From: a virus
Strand: one strand, 5' to 3'
Virus record (IMG/VR): IMGVR_UViG_3300009412_001249
Location: 1-23,976 of that record
DNA length: 23,976 nucleotides
In this document: piece after piece, positions 12,998-20,013 of the stretch
How the letters are laid out: each line of letters starts with the position of its first letter
How positions within the stretch are numbered: position 1 is the stretch's first letter
Notes under the pieces: model-generated
Told to the model about the DNA's origin: nothing
What the model saw: the letters and a program-made list of their open reading frames with translations, nothing else
Databases searched by the model: none
Program-made: the position numbers and the translations under genes

Positions 12998-13740
12998 TGT
13001 CGGCGCAAGCTACAGCGTGGGCCTGGGATCAGGAATTGCCAGCAGCCAGGAAGTTCGTCCTCCTAGCTCTTGCCAACCGTGCCGACGAGGTAGGGGTCTG
13101 CTGGCCGAGCGCCAGGGACCTCGGGCACCTCTGCGGGCTTTCGAGGAGTCAGGTATGGCGTCACGTCGACGCCATGAAGAACGACGGGCTACTAAGGGTA
13201 GCCAACCGTTTCGAGGGCGGGCGGCAGACCTCGAACGTCTTCGTCCTATCGCTACCCGGCCTTACCGAGGCCCAGGAGAGTCGCGTACACGCGACAGGGG
13301 GTAACGCATCTACGCGTCAGGGGGTGACGCGCCCACGCGTTAGGGGGAGACGCACTGATGCGTTACCCGAGGGGCGCACTGACGCGTCACCCGTAACTAA
13401 CAAAGGAACTAACAACGAACTATTACTACTAGAAGGGGTGCCCGACTGGGCTAACCGGTTATCTGCCCACGAGAAGTTCGACGCTGCTGCTCTCCAGAAC
13501 GGGTGGGTTGCGAAGATGGAGGAGGCGTATCCTCTCCTCAACCTGTCGCTAGAGGCTGAGGCAGCCCTAGAGTGGATCGAGAACGCAGCGCCTAGCCGGA
13601 AGCCGAAGGGCGTAAAGGGCTTCTTTATGCGCTGGTGCACAACGTCGGAGAGTAAGCGTCTAGCTGGGCTACAGTCAGGCCCGCAGAGCGAGGACGATCG
13701 ACGGGCCGCTGTCCGGGCCGCGAAGGAGGCGCACGGATGA
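12997..13740 (+). CDS. Winged-helix replication initiator (λ O-like organisation)
   Basis: A 247-residue protein. ATG 12997 overlaps the previous TAA and is preferred to an upstream frame opening at 12952. Residues about 15-85 are a helix-turn-helix/winged-helix domain (ARKFVLLALANRAD, CWPSARDLGHLCGLSRSQVW, then a GGRQTSNVFVL wing) found in phage initiators. Residues 100-150 are low-complexity Arg/Thr/Gly sequence produced by iterons in the DNA. The C-terminal 95 residues are helical (LSLEAEAALEWIENA, KGVKGFFMRW) and may contact the helicase loader encoded next, whose ATG overlaps this stop. It probably binds the iterons within its own gene and opens the adjoining AT-rich DNA. Confidence 0.82.
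   Translation: MSAQATAWAWDQELPAARKFVLLALANRADEVGVCWPSARDLGHLCGLSRSQVWRHVDAMKNDGLLRVANRFEGGRQTSNVFVLSLPGLTEAQESRVHATGGNASTRQGVTRPRVRGRRTDALPEGRTDASPVTNKGTNNELLLLEGVPDWANRLSAHEKFDAAALQNGWVAKMEEAYPLLNLSLEAEAALEWIENAAPSRKPKGVKGFFMRWCTTSESKRLAGLQSGPQSEDDRRAAVRAAKEAHG
13289..13404. repeat. Five 23-24 bp iterons: candidate replication origin
   Basis: Copies begin at 13289, 13312, 13335, 13358 and 13382. The first three share ACGCG followed by A/T, C/T, A and five Gs (for example ACGCGTCAGGGGG and ACGCGTTAGGGGG) and then a GACGC-type end. The fourth and fifth keep TGCGTTACCC/ACGCGTCACCC. Steps are 23, 23, 23 and 24 bp. This is not a codon multiple, so each copy is read in a different frame; conservation must be at DNA level. 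Position inside an initiator gene and next to an AT-rich tract matches the λ-type origin. Confidence 0.82.
13393..13436. other. AT-rich tract beside the iterons (possible DNA unwinding element)
   Basis: This stretch runs TAACTAACAAAGGAACTAAC and then a similar A/T-rich continuation with AACTATTACTACTA. It is clearly AT-rich in a GC-rich genome and repeats AACTAAC/AACTAT. It lies immediately after the last iteron, the place where strand opening occurs in iteron-type origins. Confidence 0.65.
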
Positions 13741-14558
13741 ACCCGCTCGTATTCGATACGACCCCTAGGACGCCAGTCCCTGACGAGTTCTTCTGTACTC
13801 CCCGGGAGGATTGCTTCAAGTGTGGCGCTGGCGGCGGTCTTCGGGCGGATAGGATCGCCAGCTTCGTCGAGTGGGCCAAGGAGCATCGGCCAGCCCTAGC
13901 TAACGGGTCGGCGGCCGGACTTTCCCCGTATATGTGCGGAATGGATCAGGCGGTGCTACAGCGCGAAGCGCAGGATCAGCAAAACCTCATAGCGGCTCAC
14001 CTTCCGATCCGCAATGATCCGGTCGGTCCTCGGACCTTCGACAACTTCAAGCCCACAACCGATACGCGGGAGATGTTCGGCGCCGTGGTCGCGCTAAGCA
14101 AGGGCGCTGGGCCGCGTCACCTCCTGCTCTCGGGGATTACGGGTGCGGGCAAGTCCCACATGCTAGAGGCGCTCTGCCGCACCGTCCTTACGGCGGGGCA
14201 CTCGGTCTACTACACGAACGCGTTAGACCTCCTAGACCGGCTCCGGGCGGCCGTAGGTTCGGGCGAAGGCGTTACCGAGCTAATGGACTTTCTGCGATCC
14301 GTTCACCTGCTCGCGTTGGACGAGATAGGCGTTGACTCAAACGTCACCCCGTGGGGCGTCGACTACCTGACGGACATCGTCGACCATCGCTACGCGGACG
14401 GGTCGTACATGATCGCGGCCACCAACGGGACCACCCCGGACCAGTTGGCCGAGAAGTGGGGCCACCGGCTCGCGTCGCGGTTGTTCGATCGCTCCTCGGG
14501 GATCGTCCGGGTGATCTGGTGCGTGGCGGAAGACTACCGGCTGAAGGTGCCAGCATGA
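13737..14558 (+). CDS. DnaC-type AAA+ helicase loader
   Basis: A 273-residue protein, overlapping the initiator gene as ATGA. It has Walker A GITGAGKS at 133-140, Walker B LLALDEIG at 191-198 (Asp195, Glu196), a sensor-1 AATN at 227-230 and an arginine-bearing SRLFDR at 248-252. The N-terminal 70 residues carry Cys20, Cys26, Cys29 and Cys67 (CFKCG), a possible zinc site in the part that would touch the helicase. Family members place the replicative helicase on DNA opened by the initiator. No helicase or primase gene is visible in the window, so it probably recruits the host's. Its last 20 codons resemble a remnant at 16063-16124. Confidence 0.88.
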   Translation: MNPLVFDTTPRTPVPDEFFCTPREDCFKCGAGGGLRADRIASFVEWAKEHRPALANGSAAGLSPYMCGMDQAVLQREAQDQQNLIAAHLPIRNDPVGPRTFDNFKPTTDTREMFGAVVALSKGAGPRHLLLSGITGAGKSHMLEALCRTVLTAGHSVYYTNALDLLDRLRAAVGSGEGVTELMDFLRSVHLLALDEIGVDSNVTPWGVDYLTDIVDHRYADGSYMIAATNGTTPDQLAEKWGHRLASRLFDRSSGIVRVIWCVAEDYRLKVPA

Positions 14559-15946
14559 CCCCAACCTACGACAACGGCGTGGTGCGGCTCTACCAGGGCG
14601 ACGCCCGCGACCTGAGCGGGGTCCCCGACGAGTCGGTGCACTGCATCGTGACGAGCCCGCCTTACTGGGGCTTGAGGGACTACGGGCTGGAACCGAGCGT
14701 TTGGGGCGGCGACGACCACGAGCACGAGTGGGAGAACGAAACGGTCGCCACTGAAATAGGCAAGGGCAACTGGGCACAGGGTGTCAACGGTCGTGGTGAA
14801 CTACAGCCTGGTGGGGTCGATGCGAAGCGAGAGCCGCTACGGTCAGCCTCGTCTAGGTCCTGCTGCCCCTGCGGCGCTTGGCGTGGCACCCTTGGCCTGG
14901 AGCCGACCATCGACCTCTACGTCGAGCACATGGTCGAGGTGTTCCGCAAGCTCTGGCGTGTGCTGCGGAAGGACGGGACGTGCTGGCTGAACATCGGCGA
15001 TTCCTATGCCTCGGCCTGGTCTACCTCTAGGCGCAACATCATTGGGAATACATCCCCAGCCCTTGCGGAACGGGTGGATCGTTTGTCTGGATGCTTGAAG
15101 GACAAAGACCTTTGCATGATGCCTGCCCGCGTGGCGCTCGCGCTCCAAGCTGATGGCTGGTGGGTGCGCAGCGACGTCGTGTGGTCGAAGCCCAACCCCA
15201 TGCCCGAGAGCGTGACCGATCGCCCGACCCGGAGCCACGAGTACCTTTTCCTGTTGACGAAGGCTGAACGGTACTACTACGACGCCGACGCGGTTCGGGA
15301 GAGCGCCATTCACGAGGGCCGCTTAGTTAGGGCGTCTGGCCACGATGCGAAGAACCTCGATGGCGCTACGCCTACCAACGATAGACGGACAGCAGCAGGA
15401 TTTGCAAAGCATGACACCCTCGTGAGTGGCCGCAACAAGCGGTCGGTGTGGGAGGTCGCCACGCAGCCCTACCCCGAGGCACATTTCGCTACATTTCCAG
15501 AGGCGCTGGTCGAGCCGTGCATCCTGGCCGGCACGTCGGAGCATGGCGTCTGCCCCGAGTGCGGCGCGCCGTGGGAGCGGGTCGTTGAGAAAGGGAAAGC
15601 GCAAACAGAACCAAATCACCGCAATCCACCGAAGCGGCTTGAACGCGGCCAAGCTGGAAATGTCGGTGCTGGCAATATGGGATTCCGTGCTTCGCGCTTA
15701 AGTGGGCAGGAACAAGCCCGGTGGAAGGCAGAACATCCGGATCAGACTCTCGGCTGGCGGCCCACCTGCGACCACGACCGAGCCCCGATAAGTGCCACAG
15801 TGCTCGACCCCTTCGCAGGCTCCGGCACCACCTGTGTCGTGGCTCAGAAGCTCGGGCGTCGAGCCATCGGCGTTGACCTCAATGCTGACTACCTGGCGCT
15901 GGCTGAAAAGAGGCTGGCCCAAGTGTCGCTACCGTTGGGGATTTAA
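14555..15946 (+). CDS. Beta-class DNA methyltransferase with SPPY motif (likely cytosine-N4)
   Basis: A 463-residue protein; ATG 14555 overlaps the loader stop as ATGA and is preferred to frame openings upstream. Motif IV TSPPYWGLRDYG (SPPY 34-37) precedes motif I DPFAGSGTT (418-426), the beta-class order; SPPY is typical of cytosine-N4 enzymes. Between them lies a long region with a possible zinc site, CPECGAPW, and a phage-typical tail of W-x-V-x-TQPYPEAHFATFP. The orphan enzyme has no matching nuclease nearby, so it most likely protects phage DNA from host restriction or alters gene control. Confidence 0.92.
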   Translation: MTPTYDNGVVRLYQGDARDLSGVPDESVHCIVTSPPYWGLRDYGLEPSVWGGDDHEHEWENETVATEIGKGNWAQGVNGRGELQPGGVDAKREPLRSASSRSCCPCGAWRGTLGLEPTIDLYVEHMVEVFRKLWRVLRKDGTCWLNIGDSYASAWSTSRRNIIGNTSPALAERVDRLSGCLKDKDLCMMPARVALALQADGWWVRSDVVWSKPNPMPESVTDRPTRSHEYLFLLTKAERYYYDADAVRESAIHEGRLVRASGHDAKNLDGATPTNDRRTAAGFAKHDTLVSGRNKRSVWEVATQPYPEAHFATFPEALVEPCILAGTSEHGVCPECGAPWERVVEKGKAQTEPNHRNPPKRLERGQAGNVGAGNMGFRASRLSGQEQARWKAEHPDQTLGWRPTCDHDRAPISATVLDPFAGSGTTCVVAQKLGRRAIGVDLNADYLALAEKRLAQVSLPLGI

Positions 15947-15969
15947 CCAAACACAGCAGGAGGTAAGCA

Positions 15970-16124
15970 ATGTCGACGAATGACGTTCCGGGATCGAAGG
16001 CGACTCGGTGATTATCTCTTTCGCGAAGACCACCCCGGCGCTGCTGGCATTCGACCGGACCAATCCCGAGTTCGTGCGGGTGATCTGGTGCGAGGCGGAG
16101 GATTACAGGTTGAAACGTACGTGA
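15970..16124 (+). pseudogene. Broken chimera: ASCH-like N-terminus joined to a helicase-loader-like C-terminus
   Basis: A strong AGGAGG lies six bases before ATG 15970, but that frame stops after 13 codons at 16009. An overlapping frame from GTG 16008 reads VIISFAKTTPALLA, which is the usual opening of ASCH-domain-type phage proteins (SFAxTTxALLAGRKT). It then passes directly into FDRTNPEFVRVIWCEAEDYR and ends at 16122-16124. The second part matches the C-terminus of the window's own helicase loader (FDRSSGIVRVIWCVAEDYRLK). The join, the frame change and the short length indicate a recombination scar. The TGA overlaps the next start. Confidence 0.65.
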
Positions 16125-16483
16125 AGACCGTAAGGCTGGTCCATATCGACGGCAAGTTGCCTAACCTGGCTCTGATGAAACTCGCCCATTGGCACCGGAA
16201 CCGTGGAGACCAAGTGGTGCTGGCCCGAACGCCATCGCCCAGTATGTTTGAACCCCGATACGACACTGTGTACGGGTCGTCTATCTTCCGCTGGAGTGAT
16301 CCTGTTGTTCACCGCTTGAAAGCGGCCTACCCCGAGGCTATCGTTGGCGGCACCGGAACTGGTGACTGGCGCACGGTCGAGCAGTTCATCGGCGATGAGA
16401 AGTACGAGTACTACGACTACTCGATTTACCCTGACTACCCGTTCAGCCTAGGCTTCACTCAGCGGGGCTGTCGGCATGGTTAG
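16121..16483 (+). pseudogene. Radical-SAM phage protein truncated at the iron-sulfur motif
   Basis: From GTG 16121 the 120-residue product reads VRLVHIDGKLPNLALMKLAH, then YDTVYGSSIF, AIVGGTGTGDW and finally FSLGFTQRGCRHG. This is the N-terminal, B12-binding-like domain of a radical-SAM family common in phages, in which GFTQRGC begins the CxxxCxxC cluster motif. Here the sequence stops three codons after the first Cys and the whole catalytic barrel is missing, replaced by the next gene's start. It cannot hold the cluster and is probably inactive. The frame open to 15980 upstream is chance. Confidence 0.72.
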
Positions 16484-17503
16484 TTTCGAGGACTATGACC
16501 AACTCTTGGCGGCGCGGGACCTGCCGGAAATGCAGCGGTTTATGGAAGCTGCACAGAACGATACGGCTGCGACGCAGCGCCTATTGGACCGGCTAGCCGA
16601 ACGCGTACGCTGCGATCCACTGTTCCAACAATACGCCCAATCGGCTCTGGCACATACACAGACTGGCCGCGACTTCCGCCATACCGCTCCCTGGATGGCT
16701 CAGGGGGAGCGGCTTTACACTGTGGCAATGCTGGCCTTTCCTGAAACGAGTGGTTTGCTAAAGTTAGACATCTTTGGTGGGCGCACTGAGCAGCCTCACG
16801 CATGGGTCAGGGCCACTATCGGGATGCTATTGATGATGGCGGCTACATACTACTGGAGCAACGAGATTGACGCGGTGGCGCGTGAACTACCGCTGCCGCG
16901 CCATGTGATCGGCCGGGCAATGCCCCACCCGATCATGTTTATGTCGACTGAAACGGCGCACCGCGTCCGGAACGCTGCGACCGGCGAGAGCCTGGGCGGC
17001 GATATGAATTGGATGCTGCTTGTGGACCGTGGCGATCAACTCGATATACTTAGTGATATCCAAGCACCGTCAGAGGACCGATACGCAATCGTCGGGGGCA
17101 CCATCAAATACGGCCAGACGTATCCCGACGATTTTCGGTCGGGGGGGATGATTCGAGGGACTGAAACAGTCCTTCGCAAGCTAGCGTTTATCAACTCGCC
17201 GTACATAGAAAAAGCATCGGTGCCGTTGCCTCGCACCATCCGCCGCCGTGTCGAGGCTGTCAGGAAAGAAGACGCCTCGCACAGCACGATCGTACTGAGA
17301 CGGGCGCTGCCGACTCCGAGCGGGGCTGCCCAACAAGCTACCGGTGGTGCTTCCGGCTTTAATCACCAGTGGTGGGTGAGTGGCCACATCCGGGCTCAGT
17401 GGTATCCTCGGAAAAAGCGCATCGGTTGATTTGGATCGCGCCCTATATCAAGGGGCCACCGGATAAACCGATGAAGCAGCAAACTTACGCGGTCGTCCGA
17501 TGA
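16476..17503 (+). pseudogene. AcrVA2-like or related phage protein with a one-base frameshift near the end
   Basis: The frame from ATG 16476 stops at 17429 (317 residues). Its last natural motif is WWVSGHIRAQWYP, after which it reads RKKRIG. In the next frame, from T17408, the sequence continues SEKAHRLIWIAPYIKGPPDK and ends AVVR at TGA 17501-17503. Together these make the W-x-V-x-GH-x-R-x-Q-W-Y-P...H-R-x-I-W-I-x-P-Y-x-K-G-P end I recall from a family in actinobacterial phages and mobile elements. One missing base near 17406-17409 (CCT-TCG become CCTCG) accounts for the break. The general plan and the RGHW-type C-terminus recall the anti-CRISPR AcrVA2, but that link is tentative. Confidence 0.7.
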
Positions 17504-17512
17504 AGGTGCGAG

Positions 17513-18310
17513 ATGGCTAATCTACGTATTATATCGCTCGGCTGGGGCGTCCAGTCCTGGACGCTGGCGGCCATGACGGCGCTCGGGGAGCTTGAGCCCG
17601 TGGACTACGCCATCCACGCCGATACGACCTACGAGCACGCTGGTACGTACGCCCATGCTAAGAAGTGGGCGCCTTGGCTGGGCGAGCAAGGCGTCAAAGT
17701 GGTGACGGTCACGGCTAGGCGGGTTGACGTTGTGCGCGAGGAATGGGCGAACGCAGTGTCAATCCCGGCCTTTACGACCGATACGCAGACGGGGGCAAGG
17801 GGCCAAGTTAGGCGACAGTGTACTCATGACTGGAAGATAGCGCCAATCCGGCAGTACCTCCGCCAAGTCATGACTGAACGGGGGATAAAGGCAACCCCAG
17901 GCGCCGTCCATAGCCTCCAGGGTATTAGCCTCGACGAGTGGACGCGGATGCGGGACTCGGACGTGAAATATATTGAGAACGTCTACCCGCTTATCGACGC
18001 GCGCATGACGCGGGCCGAGTGCAAGGCGTGGCTAGAAAGAAACCACCTGCCCGTCCCTGTTAAGTCGTCGTGTGTGTTCTGCCCCTATAAGAGCATCCCG
18101 GTGTGGAAGGATATGAAGCGTCGGGGTGGCCCTGATTGGCAGGTGGCCGAGGCCGTCGACGCGAACATCCGGGATCGGCGGGCATCTGCCGGAAATCTCC
18201 TGTACGTTCACCCTAACCGCAAGCCGCTGTCGGAGGCCGTAAAGATTCCAGAGGACGAGGGGGCTCAGCAGCTAGAGCTGCCTTGCGACTCCGGGTTCTG
18301 TATGACATGA
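17513..18310 (+). CDS. PAPS-reductase-like (adenine nucleotide alpha-hydrolase) protein
   Basis: A 265-residue protein; GAAGGTGCGAG precedes ATG 17513. It belongs by pattern to the phosphoadenosine-phosphosulfate reductase-like PP-loop family common in phages: SLGWGVQSWTL at 8-18 (PP-loop position, with Trp in place of the second Gly), HADTTYEHAGTYAH at 35-48, RQCTHDWKIAPIR at 101-113, and CVFCPY at 187-192. Such proteins activate a substrate with ATP, often ahead of sulfur or base modification. Its neighbours are a methyltransferase and a resolvase. The substrate is unknown. The PP-loop change may reduce ATP binding. Confidence 0.82.
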   Translation: MANLRIISLGWGVQSWTLAAMTALGELEPVDYAIHADTTYEHAGTYAHAKKWAPWLGEQGVKVVTVTARRVDVVREEWANAVSIPAFTTDTQTGARGQVRRQCTHDWKIAPIRQYLRQVMTERGIKATPGAVHSLQGISLDEWTRMRDSDVKYIENVYPLIDARMTRAECKAWLERNHLPVPVKSSCVFCPYKSIPVWKDMKRRGGPDWQVAEAVDANIRDRRASAGNLLYVHPNRKPLSEAVKIPEDEGAQQLELPCDSGFCMT

Positions 18311-18648
18311 CGCAACTTCCATTCGATCCGCAGGCAGCCGCCAAGGCAAAAACCGAGGCGATGGCCCAAGTAGAGGCTCACGCTCGCGTGGAGTGGAAGG
18401 ACGCGGCGCTAGAGGCGGTAAGGGCCGCTGCGTTGGCTAGTCCTAGTTTTATCGTCGATGAAGTATGGCCGCACCTAGACGACGATGTTCAAACCCACGA
18501 GTTAAGGGCTATGGGACCGGTGATGCGTCGGGCGGCTACCCTTGGCTATATAGCGCCCACCGACCGATATAGACTATCTAGCCGGATATCGGCACACAAG
18601 AATCCGCGTCGCGTCTGGCGATCGCTAATCTACGAGGTGGCACTATGA
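18307..18648 (+). CDS. Conserved phage protein, possible winged-helix
   Basis: A 113-residue protein from ATG 18307 (ATGA overlap with the previous stop; the frame opening at 18283 is an unlikely start). It reads DAALEAVRAAALASPSFIVD, DEVWPHL, THELRAMGPVMRRAA and GYIAPTDRYR, then a basic RRVWRSL end. I recall this pattern from many actinophage genomes next to RusA or methyltransferase genes. The helix-helix-strand order suggests a small winged-helix. Function unknown, probably DNA-associated. Confidence 0.78.
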   Translation: MTQLPFDPQAAAKAKTEAMAQVEAHARVEWKDAALEAVRAAALASPSFIVDEVWPHLDDDVQTHELRAMGPVMRRAATLGYIAPTDRYRLSSRISAHKNPRRVWRSLIYEVAL

Positions 18649-19577
18649 CGACGATGGCTAGGGTATGCCCGAAGTGCGGAGGGGACTTCTTCCACGACGA
18701 CGGGGAGTATTACACCTGCGCCTATTGCGGGCACGAGCCGTACGATAGCCCGCTCAACCCGCGGCGTATCTGGTTTAGCGGCGAGGACGAGAAGGGCGGA
18801 GCGCATCAGTCGACGTTCCGCCGTGGCTGGTGGCACTACCGAGACGACCAGTACCACATTGTCGTCGAGTTCTTCGTCGACGACCGCAGGAACCGTGCCT
18901 ATGCGCAGGAGATTTGGGCCTGGCCCTACAAGAACGAGACGCTGGTTGTGATGGCTGTCCGGGCGGCCTTCAAGAAGCGATTCAAAAAGACCCTGGAGCA
19001 AATAATGGACGTTGTCGCTACCTCGCCGACCCGCAAGCATCGTTGCCAAGCGCACTGTATAGGGCGGGACGATAAGAGGACCCTCACGGCGACGATTGAG
19101 CTAGGCTACCTGCCTCCTGAGCAGCTAAGGGGGAATAGCCGGGCGAATAGGTACGAGAAGGCTCGGTGGGCGAAGAAGGTTCGCGAGAGCGGTAACTGGT
19201 GGGGCTATATCGAGGGCGCCGAGTTTATCCGACACAAGCCCGACGTGGTTAAGGTAACCTATACGTTCCGAAATCAACAGAAGGTTGATCTGGACAATCT
19301 GATTATTGGGATGAAGCCCTTCCTCGACGGGCTTGTAGACGCGGGTGTCCTAGTAGACGATAGCCCGGACCACTGCGTCTTCGGGGAGCCGAAGTTCGTG
19401 AAGTGGAACTCGAATACGTCGGGGGCGGACAACCGGACCAACAAGACAATTATTACTCTGGAAGAATGGCATGACGACGACGATTTGACGTGCCAGCACT
19501 GCGACGCCGAGTTCGAGGAGCCTATCGAGGGGCCGTGTCCGCTATGTGGCCATGACGAGCTAGAAGATGCCGAGTGA
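18645..19577 (+). CDS. rusA: RusA-family Holliday junction resolvase flanked by two zinc ribbons
   Basis: A 310-residue protein, overlapping the previous gene by 4 bases. Residues 8-28 form a zinc ribbon (CPKCGG...CAYCG). Residues about 150-260 are a RusA domain: LRGNSRANRY, then KVDLDNLI (Asp215, Asp217) and LVDDSP (Asp238), matching the three catalytic aspartates of E. coli RusA. Residues 283-302 form a second ribbon (CQHCD...CPLCG). Known RusA proteins are about 120 residues, so roughly 190 residues are extra; residues 40-145 are unrecognised. It would cut four-way or branched DNA during recombination or before packaging. Confidence 0.88.
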   Translation: MTTMARVCPKCGGDFFHDDGEYYTCAYCGHEPYDSPLNPRRIWFSGEDEKGGAHQSTFRRGWWHYRDDQYHIVVEFFVDDRRNRAYAQEIWAWPYKNETLVVMAVRAAFKKRFKKTLEQIMDVVATSPTRKHRCQAHCIGRDDKRTLTATIELGYLPPEQLRGNSRANRYEKARWAKKVRESGNWWGYIEGAEFIRHKPDVVKVTYTFRNQQKVDLDNLIIGMKPFLDGLVDAGVLVDDSPDHCVFGEPKFVKWNSNTSGADNRTNKTIITLEEWHDDDDLTCQHCDAEFEEPIEGPCPLCGHDELEDAE

Positions 19578-19764
19578 CTGCGTCCACCATTTCCTCATCC
19601 CGCCACCTCGAGGTGAGGCGTTAACGATAGGCGTGTGCCGTAAATGCAACACGAAGCGGGACATGGACAACACTGTCCCGGAGGGGCAATTCAACGTTTC
19701 AGCACAGCACCGGCGTCGTGCCGCAGAGGGCCGGAGGCGGGCAATGAGGAACAAAAGGGAGTGA
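19567..19764 (+). CDS. Small Cys/His-rich phage protein
   Basis: A 65-residue protein overlapping the resolvase end by 11 bases. It has Cys5, His7, His8 and CRKC at 24-27, then KRDMDN and a basic tail. This matches a common short phage protein type with a C-x-H-H-W/F...G-x-C-x-x-C layout that usually precedes ParB/methyltransferase genes, as it does here. Probably metal-binding; function unknown. Confidence 0.75.
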   Translation: MPSDCVHHFLIPPPRGEALTIGVCRKCNTKRDMDNTVPEGQFNVSAQHRRRAAEGRRRAMRNKRE

Positions 19765-19776
19765 CCCACGATCGTC

Positions 19777-20013
19777 TTGAACGCCGCCATTATCTCAGCC
19801 CGGGAGGCCCATTCTGTTGTGGCTAACTGCCCTGGAGCTAACGAGCGCCCCCTATACATCGTTGCATACCCGAACACGCCGCTCCACGGCCGGTGTACTC
19901 GCTGCGATAGGGTCCTGGTACTTCGGATTATGAGCGCCCATAGAAGGTCGAGGATACGAGTATCGCCTGCTCGGTTCGACGAGGGCGTAATGCGGCGACA
20001 CGCGGGGGAATGA
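19777..20013 (+). CDS. Probable small protein with CxxC motif
   Basis: A 78-residue protein if TTG 19777 is the start; GGGAG lies about 16 bases upstream, which is far. It contains CTRC at 40-43, VLVLRIMSAHRRSR and an end RFDEGVMRRHAGE. Its TGA overlaps the ATG of the ParB-methyltransferase gene, a sign of real translation. The weak start leaves some doubt; the stretch could instead hold a shorter gene using an internal GTG. Confidence 0.5.
   Translation: MNAAIISAREAHSVVANCPGANERPLYIVAYPNTPLHGRCTRCDRVLVLRIMSAHRRSRIRVSPARFDEGVMRRHAGE

Noticed and set aside
13289-13404. CRISPR-like array
   Set aside because: The 23-bp units are continuous, without unique spacers, and lie in a coding gene; iterons fit better.
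13317-13886. 189-aa minus-strand ORF over the initiator and loader genes
   Set aside because: Antisense shadow with no ribosome binding site; both plus-strand genes are well supported.
14351-14554. N-terminal extension of the SPPY methyltransferase frame
   Set aside because: The residues are the out-of-frame reading of the helicase loader gene; ATG 14555 overlaps the loader stop as ATGA and begins the family-like sequence.
14337-14777. Arg/Pro-rich minus-strand ORF
   Set aside because: Low-complexity antisense of the loader and methyltransferase genes.
15980-16120. Upstream extension of the truncated radical-SAM frame
   Set aside because: The stretch is the wrong-frame reading of the ASCH/loader chimera; family similarity starts only at GTG 16121.
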